Shown here in pieces: positions 8,292 through 15,589 of a stretch of 36,854 nucleotides of DNA. The notes beneath the pieces were generated by a model. The model made no database searches. It saw nothing but the letters and a program-made list of their open reading frames with translations, and was not told the DNA's origin. Both the position numbers and the translations under genes were made by a program. The DNA is from an uncultured Mollicutes bacterium (GTDB taxonomy: Bacteria; Bacillota_I; Bacilli_A; RF39; UBA660). The stretch lies in contig URRF01000008.1 in assembly GCA_900550145.1 (NCBI GenBank), forward strand, positions 1 to 36,854. Direction: 5' to 3'. How positions within the stretch are numbered: the stretch's first letter is position 1; each line of letters starts with the position of its first letter.

Positions 8292-9486
8292 ATATTAATG
8301 AATCTCTTAATATATTATCATTATCTAAAACTTCTACAAGTTTATCTATATCCTCTTTTGTATTATAAAAATATAAACTTATTCTACAAGTATTAGTAAC
8401 ACCTATCTCATCTTTTAATATTTTTGCACAATGATTACCAGCCCTCACACATATACCATGCTTATTTAAATATGTAGATGTATCCTGACTATGTACTCCT
8501 CTTACATTAAAAATTATTGTAGATGATTTAATATCTTTATTATATATATCTATATTTTTCAATTTACTTAATTTATCTATAGCATAACTTCTTAAATTAG
8601 ATACATAGTTTTCTATATTATTAATACCTATACTATTTATATAGTCAATTGCACTACCAAGTCCTATAACACCTTCTATATTAGGAGTACCAGCTTCTAA
8701 TCGATATGGTAATTCTTTATATCTATATGTCATGTTACTCTCAAAATCATTATTCATTCCACCACCCACATTTTGTGGATTAAGTTTATTCAATAACTCA
8801 TATTTTCCATACAATACACCAATTCCTGTTGGACCACACATTTTATGTCCAGAAAATCCCATAAAATCTACACCAAGATTTTCTACATCAATTTTAACAT
8901 GAGGTGCACTTTGAGCAGCATCCAATACAACTAAAATATTATGTTTATGTGCATAATCAGTTATTTCTTTTATAGGTCTTTCATCTCCTATTACATTAGT
9001 TATATGTGCAAGAGATATAACTTTAGTATTAGGTGTAATGCTTTTAATAACATTATCTAAAGTAACAAGTTCATTATCAAGTTCAATATATTTAATCTTT
9101 ATATCTTTTTCTATATTAAACCAAGGAAGTATATTAGAAGCATGCTCTGCTTTAGTTAACAATACTTCATCCCCATCATTTAAATAATCCTTAAAAAAGC
9201 CATTTACTATCATATTTAATGATTGAGTAGTACCACTAGTAAATACTATTTCTTCATCTTTTTTCGCATTAATAAACTCTTTTACCTTTTTTCTTACGCC
9301 TTCATACTTAGTATCAACTTCATAACTAATATCATAATCTCCCCTATGAGCATTTGCAGTATAATTTGAATAATAATCAATTACACTATTAATTACTTGA
9401 TTTGGCTTAAAAGTTGTAGCAGCATTATCAAAATATATCAAAGATTTTTCTAACATCTTAAAATCCTTTGTATTCAGTTTAATCAC
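8290..9486 (-). CDS. sufS: Cysteine desulfurase, SufS type
   Basis: SufS is a PLP enzyme that takes sulfur from cysteine for Fe-S cluster assembly. The 398 residues show the N-terminal FDNAATT, the PLP lysine in SGHKMCGPTGIG and the active-site cysteine in RAGNHCA (about Cys353), the group II (SufS) pattern. Its usual sulfur acceptor SufU is not in the window. The start is uncertain. GTG at 9486 overlaps the ribosome site GGAGGTGA; CTG at 9477 would have better spacing; ATG at 9456 would lose the conserved DFxxL helix. It overlaps the sufD end and ends in a terminator, so it is the last gene of sufC-sufD-sufS. Confidence 0.93.
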   Translation of the reverse strand: MIKLNTKDFKMLEKSLIYFDNAATTFKPNQVINSVIDYYSNYTANAHRGDYDISYEVDTKYEGVRKKVKEFINAKKDEEIVFTSGTTQSLNMIVNGFFKDYLNDGDEVLLTKAEHASNILPWFNIEKDIKIKYIELDNELVTLDNVIKSITPNTKVISLAHITNVIGDERPIKEITDYAHKHNILVVLDAAQSAPHVKIDVENLGVDFMGFSGHKMCGPTGIGVLYGKYELLNKLNPQNVGGGMNNDFESNMTYRYKELPYRLEAGTPNIEGVIGLGSAIDYINSIGINNIENYVSNLRSYAIDKLSKLKNIDIYNKDIKSSTIIFNVRGVHSQDTSTYLNKHGICVRAGNHCAKILKDEIGVTNTCRISLYFYNTKEDIDKLVEVLDNDNILRDSLI

Positions 9487-10108
9487 CTCCTATATGACTT
9501 TTCAAAAATCCCTTTACTAATAATTCATTTGCTTTATCATAACTAATACCCTTCATCATTAAATAAAATATTTCATTTTTATCAAACTTACCTATAATTG
9601 CTGAATGCCTTGCTTCTACATCAAACTCATCAATATATAAATTAGGTCTTATTTCACTATTATTATCTCCCATAGTAATAATTTTATTTTCTTGATTCAA
9701 AACAGAACCACTGTTCCCCTTTTCAACACTTGCATTTACTTCAAATATAATTCTAGAATCATTTAAAACAACAGCCCTATTTATAACATTACTAATAGTA
9801 TTTTTATTATTATGATTAACATTAATAATATATTTTTGATTACTGGAAGAAAGCGTTCTAAAATTATATAAAACTTGGCTATTTATACCATTTAAATTTA
9901 TAGTAACTTCTTCATTAACTTCACCTAAATTATATATTTTATTTATTTCTAAATACGCATTTTCTTCCAAATTAAACTCATAATTACTAAAATCACTACT
10001 ATTTAAATAAATCACTTTTCTTTCATTTCTTAATACATTTATTACATTATCTTTAAGTTTATCAAACCTTATACCATCTATTACTTCATTCATTAATATC
10101 TTATTCAT
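9479..10108 (-). CDS. sufD: Short SufD-like Fe-S assembly scaffold protein
   Basis: SufD is a beta-helix partner of SufB and SufC in the Fe-S scaffold. The protein has only 209 residues, about half the usual 400-440. The conserved C-terminal block is present as DVEARHSAIIGKFD, then FYLMMKGIS and LLVKGFL, including the histidine seen in canonical SufD. The N-terminal helical domain appears to be missing and the beta-helix core reduced. It sits 4 bases after sufC and just before sufS, which supports the assignment. Whether it pairs with a SufB encoded elsewhere or works as a minimal homodimer cannot be told. Confidence 0.8.
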   Translation of the reverse strand: MNKILMNEVIDGIRFDKLKDNVINVLRNERKVIYLNSSDFSNYEFNLEENAYLEINKIYNLGEVNEEVTINLNGINSQVLYNFRTLSSSNQKYIINVNHNNKNTISNVINRAVVLNDSRIIFEVNASVEKGNSGSVLNQENKIITMGDNNSEIRPNLYIDEFDVEARHSAIIGKFDKNEIFYLMMKGISYDKANELLVKGFLKSHIGGD

Positions 10109-10112
10109 ACTT

Positions 10113-10853
10113 CTATATTTCCTTCATAATGCTTGCCTCATATCCATTTTTTTCTATAGAAAGTGCAAGTGAATAATCACCAGTTTTTACTATAGAACCA
10201 TTATTCATAATATGAACATAATCTGGTTTTATATAATTTAAAATATGTGGATAATGAGTAATTATTAAAATCGATGCATTATTTTCTTCTTTATACTTCT
10301 TTATATTTTCAGCTATTACCTTTAAATTATCTACATCAACACCAGAATCAATCTCATCTAATATTATAAGTTTTGGTTTTAATAAATTCATTTGTATAAT
10401 TTCATTTTTCTTTCTTTCGCCACCTGAAAACCCTTCATTTATAGATGAATGAATAGTAGATTTATCAAACTTTAACTCATCATAACATTTTTCTAAATCC
10501 GTAATAAACTTAAACAAATTAATTTGCTTATTTTCTTTTATACTAAGAGCCGTCCTTAACATATCTGCATTACTAACTCCTTCTATAGAAGTAGGATATT
10601 GCATTGCAAGAAATATTCCTAACCTAGCAACCTCATCTGTAGATAACTTTAATAAATCATTATTGCAAAAATCTATACTACCACTAGTTACTTTATAATC
10701 ATCACTTCTTAATATAACCTTTGATAAAGTTGATTTACCAGTACCATTAGGACCCATAATAGCATGTATCTCTCCATCTCTTATATTTAAATTAAAATTC
10801 TTTAGTATTTCTTTATCCAAAACTTTTACACATAAATTTTTTATCTCTAGCAT
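10113..10853 (-). CDS. sufC: Fe-S cluster assembly ATPase SufC
   Basis: SufC is the ABC-type ATPase that drives the SufBCD scaffold. The 246 residues have a Walker A GPNGTGKSTL (about residues 34-43), the signature SGGERKKNEI, a Walker B LIILDEIDSGVD and a switch His in ITHYPHIL. Length is typical. It is the first gene of the operon, with a GGAGGAG ribosome site and an extended -10 promoter. It has no transmembrane partner, as expected for SufC. Confidence 0.95.
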   Translation of the reverse strand: MLEIKNLCVKVLDKEILKNFNLNIRDGEIHAIMGPNGTGKSTLSKVILRSDDYKVTSGSIDFCNNDLLKLSTDEVARLGIFLAMQYPTSIEGVSNADMLRTALSIKENKQINLFKFITDLEKCYDELKFDKSTIHSSINEGFSGGERKKNEIIQMNLLKPKLIILDEIDSGVDVDNLKVIAENIKKYKEENNASILIITHYPHILNYIKPDYVHIMNNGSIVKTGDYSLALSIEKNGYEASIMKEI

Positions 10854-10874
10854 AAAACTCCTCCAAACATAAAT

Positions 10875-10883
10875 ATTCTACCA
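10875..10883 (-). promoter_or_regulatory. Extended -10 promoter of the suf operon
   Basis: The minus strand reads TGGTAGAAT about 20 bases before the sufC ATG. The -35 region is only T-rich. It lies right after the terminator of the upstream glycosyltransferase gene. Confidence 0.55.
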
Positions 10884-10891
10884 CAATAGAA

Positions 10892-10915
10892 GAAAAAAAT
10901 ATCATTTTTGATATT
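10892..10915 (-). terminator. Terminator of the glycosyltransferase gene
   Basis: AATATCA and TGATATT form a 7-bp stem with a four-base loop, followed by six T on the minus strand. The stop codon is inside the hairpin. Confidence 0.65.
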
Positions 10916-11936
10916 CTTTTTTAGAAATAGTTTTATATAAACCTAGCCATTTTTTATATATTCCATATTCATCATACATATTTCTTATATTATTACTCTT
11001 TTTTACATATTCATCATATAACTTTTTATTATCTTTTAAATCTCTAATTATTTTAATAAATTCCTCATTAGTATTCCCACTTAAATAATTGTTTTTATAT
11101 ACAGTTTTATAAACATCCAAATCTCTTAGTACAAGTGGTTTTAAAGTAAATGCCGCCTCAAGTGCAACCAAACCAAAAGACTCATAAAAAGACGGAAAAA
11201 AGAATACATCTGATATATTACATAGCACATTCACTTCTTCTCTATCAACAACTCCTACAAAATGTAAATTTCTTGGAGGATTATCATAAATCCTTTTAAT
11301 ATCATCATAGCCCTCCATCCATTTTCCAAAAGTAAATCCGCCAACCCACAAAAACTCTATATCAGGATTTTTTTCTGCTATATCAATAAATTCAAATATT
11401 CCTTTACCTTTATGTAATTGACCAACAGATATCACTATAAAATCAGATTTCTTAAAGCCATATCTTTTTCTATCTCTATCTTTTTCTTCATTACTCATTA
11501 CATAAAACCTAGAAGAAGACACAAAATTAGGTATAAAAAATATTCTTTCTTTAGGATATCCCATTTTAGCAATTTCATCTATATAAAGTGGATTAACAAC
11601 CACTAAATAATCAGATTTTAAATAACATCTTTTAGTCCACCATGCATATACATTCATATAAAACTTAGGTAGTTTTAAACTTCCTACAAGTGAATTTGGC
11701 AAAAAATGTACATAAGTTAGAGAAACACCCTTAGAAAATCTTTGCTTAAAATAACTAGCAGGATTAACAGTATGCATATGCATCACATCATAACCCAACC
11801 CCTTATTAACCACATATTTTATGTCATCTTTACCATATTTATCTAAAAGATTAGTAAGCTCATTATAAGCAGTTTCTACTCCTTGACCCTTTACAGTATT
11901 AGCTATAGAAAGCATATTAACTGTTAACTTTTTCAT
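10902..11936 (-). CDS. GT4-type glycosyltransferase, possibly glycolipid-forming
   Basis: This retaining glycosyltransferase has 344 residues in two Rossmann domains. The N-terminal acceptor domain begins with a glycine-rich loop (KGQGVETAYNEL). The C-terminal GT4 donor domain has SVGQLHKGKG and the PSFYESFGLVALEA motif, whose glutamates bind the nucleotide-sugar. It has no transmembrane helix and would act at the inner membrane face. The overall layout resembles Firmicute enzymes that add a second sugar to glucosyl-diacylglycerol (CpoA/LafB type), which would suit a cell making membrane glycolipids, but that substrate is inference. It is monocistronic with its own promoter, divergent from the HIT gene. 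Confidence 0.85.
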   Translation of the reverse strand: MKKLTVNMLSIANTVKGQGVETAYNELTNLLDKYGKDDIKYVVNKGLGYDVMHMHTVNPASYFKQRFSKGVSLTYVHFLPNSLVGSLKLPKFYMNVYAWWTKRCYLKSDYLVVVNPLYIDEIAKMGYPKERIFFIPNFVSSSRFYVMSNEEKDRDRKRYGFKKSDFIVISVGQLHKGKGIFEFIDIAEKNPDIEFLWVGGFTFGKWMEGYDDIKRIYDNPPRNLHFVGVVDREEVNVLCNISDVFFFPSFYESFGLVALEAAFTLKPLVLRDLDVYKTVYKNNYLSGNTNEEFIKIIRDLKDNKKLYDEYVKKSNNIRNMYDEYGIYKKWLGLYKTISKKEYQK

Positions 11937-11951
11937 GCTACCACCAAAACA

Positions 11952-11980
11952 ATTATAACACTTTTTATTATTGAATACAA
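11952..11980 (-). promoter_or_regulatory. Promoter of the glycosyltransferase gene
   Basis: The minus strand shows TTGTAT (11975-11980), 17 bases, TATAAT (11952-11957). Its -35 overlaps the -35 of the opposing HIT promoter by two bases. Confidence 0.65.
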
Positions 11981-11999
11981 TTTGTATTTTTGCTACAAT
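11971..11999 (+). promoter_or_regulatory. Promoter of the HIT gene
   Basis: TTGAAT (11971-11976), 17 bases, TACAAT (11994-11999) precede an AGGAGG ribosome site and ATG at 12018. Confidence 0.7.
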
Positions 12000-12017
12000 A
12001 ATAATAGGAGGTTAAAT

Positions 12018-12401
12018 ATGGAATGCATATTTTGTAAAATTGTTAATAATGAAAGTCCATCTTACACCATTTACGAAGATGAAATAGTAAAAGTATTCTT
12101 AAATATTAATCCAAGTTCAGATGGACATCTACTTATAATACCAAAAAAACACTTTACTAATTTATCAGATATCGACTTAGATACACTAAATCACATAAAT
12201 AAAGTATCAAAAAATATGTATAAATTACTAAAAGAAAAATTAAAGATTGATGGACTTACAATTACTCAGAACAATGACTATGGACAAGAAATAAAACATT
12301 ATCATATGCATCTAACACCTAGATACAAAAATGATAATGTAGAAATTATTTATCCAAGTAAAAAAGAAAGTTTAGAAAAAATATACGAAATATTAAAATA
12401 G
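12018..12401 (+). CDS. HIT-family nucleotide hydrolase
   Basis: This protein hydrolyses purine nucleoside phosphoramidates or similar nucleotidyl compounds (HinT-like). The 127-residue sequence has the histidine triad KHYHMHLTP near the C-terminus. CIFCKI at residues 3-6 would give two of the zinc ligands seen in many HIT proteins. The start is ATG at 12018, directly after AGGAGG; an earlier in-frame ATG at 11982 lies inside the promoter spacer and is not used. It is monocistronic on the plus strand. The physiological substrate is unknown. Confidence 0.92.
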   Translation: MECIFCKIVNNESPSYTIYEDEIVKVFLNINPSSDGHLLIIPKKHFTNLSDIDLDTLNHINKVSKNMYKLLKEKLKIDGLTITQNNDYGQEIKHYHMHLTPRYKNDNVEIIYPSKKESLEKIYEILK

Positions 12402-12413
12402 TATATTTTTTTT
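12376..12413. terminator. Bidirectional terminator between HIT gene and the gene at 12428
   Basis: AAAAAATATAC pairs with GTATATTTTTT (11 bp) across a 14-base loop, and T-runs lie on both strands. A separate perfect palindrome, TACTAAATTTAGTA, follows it. Confidence 0.7.
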
Positions 12414-12427
12414 ACTAAATTTAGTAG

Positions 12428-13276
12428 TTATAACTGTTTACCACTTGATAAAACACTTTCATAATCACTAAATATATTTATTCTTGAATTAAGTTTATAA
12501 GTATTAATAATAAATTTATATAAATTTAAAAGTGCTAATTTTTCTTCACTAGTAGCATTTATCTTACTAAGATTATCCAAATTATCAATCAATATTTGTG
12601 TAGGAATAACTAATTCTTGTTCTCTAAAAAACTTTGTAAAATCACTTGGTGCAATTAACGTTTCAGGTATAAAATGGCCACACTGTTCATCATACTTAAG
12701 TCCCATCATAAAATAAGGAGCAACTGCTTCATTACTTTGCGTAAATAAAAACTTAGTTGATTGTGGTCCAAATAAATTAGAATCAAATGATTCATATGTT
12801 TTCTTATCAAAGTTAATACAGCCAAAATTAAATTTATCAAACTTAGACAACTTCAAAAACATTTCACTTTTAGTTAAAGATTTATAATAATTCATAATCT
12901 TATAATTGCTAGGAATAGAATCATTTTCAATAACATCATCAGCCCTATCAATTATACGCACCAAAACATCAAAAGAAGTTTTACGTTCATCTTTATTAAA
13001 GCCAAGAACATCTTGCATAGTTTCACTAGCATCATCATTAGTTAAATCTTTAAAATCTATACCTAATAAATGGCATAAATTCTTATTTAGCAATGCGAAA
13101 TTAATCTCTTCACCATCAGAGAAAATAAAACTAAATGTTTTTTTTGAATATACATCTTTATAAACATCCAAACATTTTTTTAAATATTCCATTACAGAAA
13201 TAGCATAATTTTTTCCTGGAAAAGGCACCTTATTAGGATATCCTCCAACATATTGCAACTCCTTTTTACTTATCAT
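12428..13276 (-). CDS. Possible PBECR4-type protein of unknown role
   Basis: This is a soluble 282-residue protein. One region (about residues 45-75, including NFALLNKNLCHLLGID) looks like the conserved block of the PBECR4 family, a predicted nuclease-like domain found in small Firmicute and phage proteins. A later stretch with FGPQSTKFLFTQ and FIPETLIAPSDF could be the second half of that domain. I am not certain of this and assign no activity. The start is ATG at 13276 after AGGAGTGA; upstream codons lie in the promoter. A near-consensus promoter and a 16-bp palindrome at the transcript start suggest regulated expression. It lies next to the recombinase scar at 13.5 kb. Confidence 0.6.
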   Translation of the reverse strand: MISKKELQYVGGYPNKVPFPGKNYAISVMEYLKKCLDVYKDVYSKKTFSFIFSDGEEINFALLNKNLCHLLGIDFKDLTNDDASETMQDVLGFNKDERKTSFDVLVRIIDRADDVIENDSIPSNYKIMNYYKSLTKSEMFLKLSKFDKFNFGCINFDKKTYESFDSNLFGPQSTKFLFTQSNEAVAPYFMMGLKYDEQCGHFIPETLIAPSDFTKFFREQELVIPTQILIDNLDNLSKINATSEEKLALLNLYKFIINTYKLNSRINIFSDYESVLSSGKQL

Positions 13277-13288
13277 AAAATCACTCCT

Positions 13289-13304
13289 AAAAAACATGTT
13301 TTTT
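13289..13304. promoter_or_regulatory. Perfect 16-bp palindrome at a transcript start
   Basis: AAAAAACATGTTTTTT is a perfect inverted repeat without a loop. It is placed directly after the -10 box of the gene at 12428 and before its ribosome site. This is where a repressor operator would be expected; no regulator is identifiable. Confidence 0.4.
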
Positions 13305-13333
13305 ATAATATCACATTTATACATGCTTGTCAA
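13305..13333 (-). promoter_or_regulatory. Sigma-A promoter for the gene at 12428
   Basis: The minus strand has TTGACA (13328-13333), exactly 17 bases, and TATTAT (13305-13310), with TATAA overlapping it. Confidence 0.8.
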
Positions 13334-13413
13334 AAATAACATTCAATTATTTTGGAGATAGGAAAAAATAAGTATGCTAGTACAGGTATTTTTAAAATAG
13401 AAGTAAGAAAGCG

Positions 13414-13499
13414 ATGAGTAAAATGAATACAGAGGTTAAAGAAAAAAACATTTTCCCGTTAAGGGGAAAATCGTAAAATCCGGTCAACAAAAGAGGTAA
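13414..13499 (+). pseudogene. Short frameshifted remnant, probable mobile-element origin
   Basis: An ATG at 13414 opens MSKMNTEVKEKNIFPLRGKS and then stops. One frame over, the peptide continues naturally as KIVKSGQQKR before a stop at 13499. This looks like one small basic protein broken by a frameshift. Codons here (CCG, GGT, TCC) are richer in GC than in neighbours. A TTTTCCC/GGGAAAA hairpin spans 13451-13470. It lies just upstream of the broken recombinase. The identity is not recognised. Confidence 0.35.
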
Positions 13500-13528
13500 T
13501 AGATTATAAATTAAGCATTCCATAAATT

Positions 13529-13879
13529 ATGATACAAAAGATTCAAATTTTTTTCAGTACTACAAAAACAAAATCATCCCAAAGAAAACTTGATGTTTCA
13601 CCAAAACTAATTAAAGAAATTGAAAATTATAAGAAATACATTGAACAAAAATTAAAGGTAACTATCAACCCTGAGTTACCTATATTATTTAATTATTTAA
13701 CAAACAAGCCATATTCGGGCACATGCTTGAGAAAAAAATTCAATTATTACATCGAAAAAGCAAATGTAAAACAAATAAGAATTCATGACTTTAGGCATAG
13801 TTGTGCATCACTATTAATTAATAATGGCGCCAGCATTGCTCTAGTAGCAAAATATTTAAGACGTAGTCAACTGCATTAA
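13529..13879 (+). pseudogene. Truncated tyrosine recombinase (integrase) C-terminal fragment
   Basis: About 116 residues match the catalytic domain of phage/ICE integrases. The box with His and Arg is clear in RIHDFRHSCASLLINNGA, then VAKYLRRSQLH, where intact enzymes have KYLGHS followed by the catalytic tyrosine. The first catalytic Arg region and the whole DNA-binding N-terminus are missing, and the protein stops before the tyrosine, so it cannot be active. There is no ribosome site. It lies about 90 bases from tRNA-Ala, a classic integration neighbourhood, and two 11-bp repeats follow it. It is a decayed mobile element. Confidence 0.85.
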
Positions 13880-13902
13880 TAATTTATAAAACCATCAAAA
13901 TT

Positions 13903-13924
13903 GGTATATAAATGGTATATAAAA
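13903..13924 (+). repeat. Two 11-bp phased repeats beside the integrase remnant
   Basis: GGTATATAAAT at 13903-13913 is followed directly by GGTATATAAAA at 13914-13924. Short direct repeats right after an integrase gene are typical arm-type integrase binding sites. The same 11-bp phasing occurs with GTATCTAA at 17.8 and 19.9 kb. Confidence 0.6.
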
Positions 13925-13933
13925 TATCAAGAT

Positions 13934-13962
13934 ATAATAAAAACCCTTATAAAATAAGGGTT
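13934..13962 (-). terminator. Terminator of tRNA-Ala
   Basis: On the minus strand AACCCTTAT and ATAAGGGTT form a 9-bp stem with a three-base loop, followed by TTTATTAT. It starts about 10 bases after the tRNA end. Confidence 0.75.
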
Positions 13963-13972
13963 AATTATCTAA

Positions 13973-14049
13973 TGGTGGAGAATAAGGGACTCGAACCCTT
14001 GACCCTCTGCGTGCAAGGCAGATGCTCTAGCCAACTGAGCTAATTCCCC
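13973..14049 (-). tRNA. tRNA-Ala (anticodon UGC)
   Basis: The 77-nt gene includes an encoded CCA. The acceptor stem GGGGAAT pairs with ATTCTCC and contains the G3:U70 pair that identifies tRNA-Ala. The anticodon loop CTTGCAC gives TGC. The T-loop GGTTCGAGTCC is normal. It has its own consensus promoter and terminator. Confidence 0.97.
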
Positions 14050-14061
14050 AAGACAAGATAA

Positions 14062-14090
14062 ATTATAGCATAGTACAATTTTACTGTCAA
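14062..14090 (-). promoter_or_regulatory. Perfect consensus promoter of tRNA-Ala
   Basis: The minus strand reads TTGACA (14085-14090), 17 bases, TATAAT (14062-14067), 13 bases before the mature tRNA 5' end. Confidence 0.9.
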
Positions 14091-14105
14091 TAATTTTTCT
14101 TTTTT

Positions 14106-15221
14106 TTATGATTTTTTTCTATTACTATTATCTACTCTATCATATAAATCTCCAATATCAACAAAGTTTTCTTCATGATAATGAACCATTTCAGATACAT
14201 TATTATACTTATCTAACAACCTCAAATGCTGTCTTTCTCTTACACTATGTATTTCATTAAACACTTGATATAAATCTTCTAAAGATAACCTATCATATAA
14301 AGCTATTATACCATGAGTATCCGCATACTTACTCGTATACCTTTCTGAAATATCAACTTTTAATTCATCTCTCACTTTAACCATATCAATTTTAATAAAT
14401 CCATTTTTTAATTCTTTTAATCTCTGCTTCAATTCTTTTTTTCTTTTGTCAAACATTTTCAATTCATCTAATTCTTGTTCAATAGTTCCAATCTCTTTTT
14501 TCGTTTTAATATTATTATTTTGAAACATTAACAAATCATCTATCTTATTAATAAAACTCTCTAATACCTTAAGTTCCTCTACTTTTTCATTTATTTCTAT
14601 ATTTAATTTACTTAATAATTCCAAATTATTCTCATATTCATAAGTAGATGTACTATCATAAACATTCATATTAAAATCTTTCTTTATTTCACAAGAAACA
14701 TCATCATAATCCAATATAGATTTTCTTCTTTTTCCTAAGTAAGATCCTACTATTGAATCTGGTATCTTATGGCTATTAAAATATAATTCTAAAAAATGAG
14801 CATATTTCACATGTTCTTTTGTATCTTTCTTCATACTCATATATTCTTCATAAATGTTCTTTAATTCAAGTTCACTACTATTATTCATTTTTCTTCTTAA
14901 AACAGCAGTTATTTTATCATTTAAAGTCACTTCTTTGCCATCAAACACTCCAATGAACCCAGAATTTTCATATAATATATAATCAATATTATCCATTAAA
15001 TAAGATATCATTTTGCTAATCTCATCATTACTCAAAACCTTAGGAAGCAATCCATAAAAATCACCCAAATAAACAACACTTCCGTTCTTTTTTGTAACTA
15101 CAACTTCCAAGATTGACAATTCCTTATTATCACCATCTATATCTAAACACAATTTATTTATAACACTAATATCTATTTTATAATCATTATAACTTAACTT
15201 ATACTTACTTAAATCGTTCAT
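14106..15221 (-). CDS. Coiled-coil protein of unknown function downstream of the sporulation genes
   Basis: No family is recognised for this 371-residue soluble protein. The N-terminal 100 residues look like a small alpha/beta domain (YLGDFYGLLP, GVFDGKEVTL). The middle, roughly residues 200-285, has heptad-like Leu/Ile spacing with many Lys and Glu and is a likely coiled coil. The C-terminal part is helical and charged and contains HYHEEN. There is no signal peptide or membrane segment. The start is ATG at 15221 after GGTGGAT. It lies 47 bases downstream of the 106-residue gene that follows spoIIP, so a sporulation role is possible only by position. Confidence 0.7.
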   Translation of the reverse strand: MNDLSKYKLSYNDYKIDISVINKLCLDIDGDNKELSILEVVVTKKNGSVVYLGDFYGLLPKVLSNDEISKMISYLMDNIDYILYENSGFIGVFDGKEVTLNDKITAVLRRKMNNSSELELKNIYEEYMSMKKDTKEHVKYAHFLELYFNSHKIPDSIVGSYLGKRRKSILDYDDVSCEIKKDFNMNVYDSTSTYEYENNLELLSKLNIEINEKVEELKVLESFINKIDDLLMFQNNNIKTKKEIGTIEQELDELKMFDKRKKELKQRLKELKNGFIKIDMVKVRDELKVDISERYTSKYADTHGIIALYDRLSLEDLYQVFNEIHSVRERQHLRLLDKYNNVSEMVHYHEENFVDIGDLYDRVDNSNRKKS

Positions 15222-15268
15222 ATAATCCACCACATTATAATAATATCTTAAAATGAGTATTTTGTAAA

Positions 15269-15589
15269 CTACGTAAGCAAACTATCTATAATTTTAAACA
15301 TACCATCTATTCCTTTTTTTATATATTTACTAGTTACATTAGAAAAATCAGTTCCCATTTTAGAAACACTATTTGAATAATCTTTTACACCATCCTTTAA
15401 ATAATCATTTAAATCAATTTTTTCATTATTCTTAACATCATTTTCAAACTTTTTTATTTGTTCCTTTGTTAATTCTGCTTTCTTATGAAGTTTATACTCA
15501 TAATAGCCAGTTGCCTGTGATATATAAATAGTTAAAAAACATATAAACAGCAAAATAAATACAGTTTTTACAGCAGATTCTTTATTCAT
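15269..15589 (-). CDS. Small membrane protein in the spoIIP operon (YqxA position)
   Basis: The 106-residue protein has one N-terminal helix (about residues 7-24), then a charged helical segment and a hydrophobic C-terminus. In B. subtilis the order is gpr-spoIIP-yqxA, and this gene holds the yqxA place. Size and membrane anchor fit, but I see no clear YqxA signature, so the equivalence is positional only. The start is ATG at 15589 after AGAGGT. It overlaps the spoIIP stop by 8 bases, so it is translationally coupled to spoIIP and probably acts with it at the mother-cell membrane. Confidence 0.65.
   Translation of the reverse strand: MNKESAVKTVFILLFICFLTIYISQATGYYEYKLHKKAELTKEQIKKFENDVKNNEKIDLNDYLKDGVKDYSNSVSKMGTDFSNVTSKYIKKGIDGMFKIIDSLLT

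Noticed and set aside
12412..12427. TACTAAATTTAGTA palindrome as terminator of the gene at 12428
   Set aside because: On the minus strand it is followed by A, not T; the adjacent 11-bp stem at 12376-12413 is the better bidirectional terminator.
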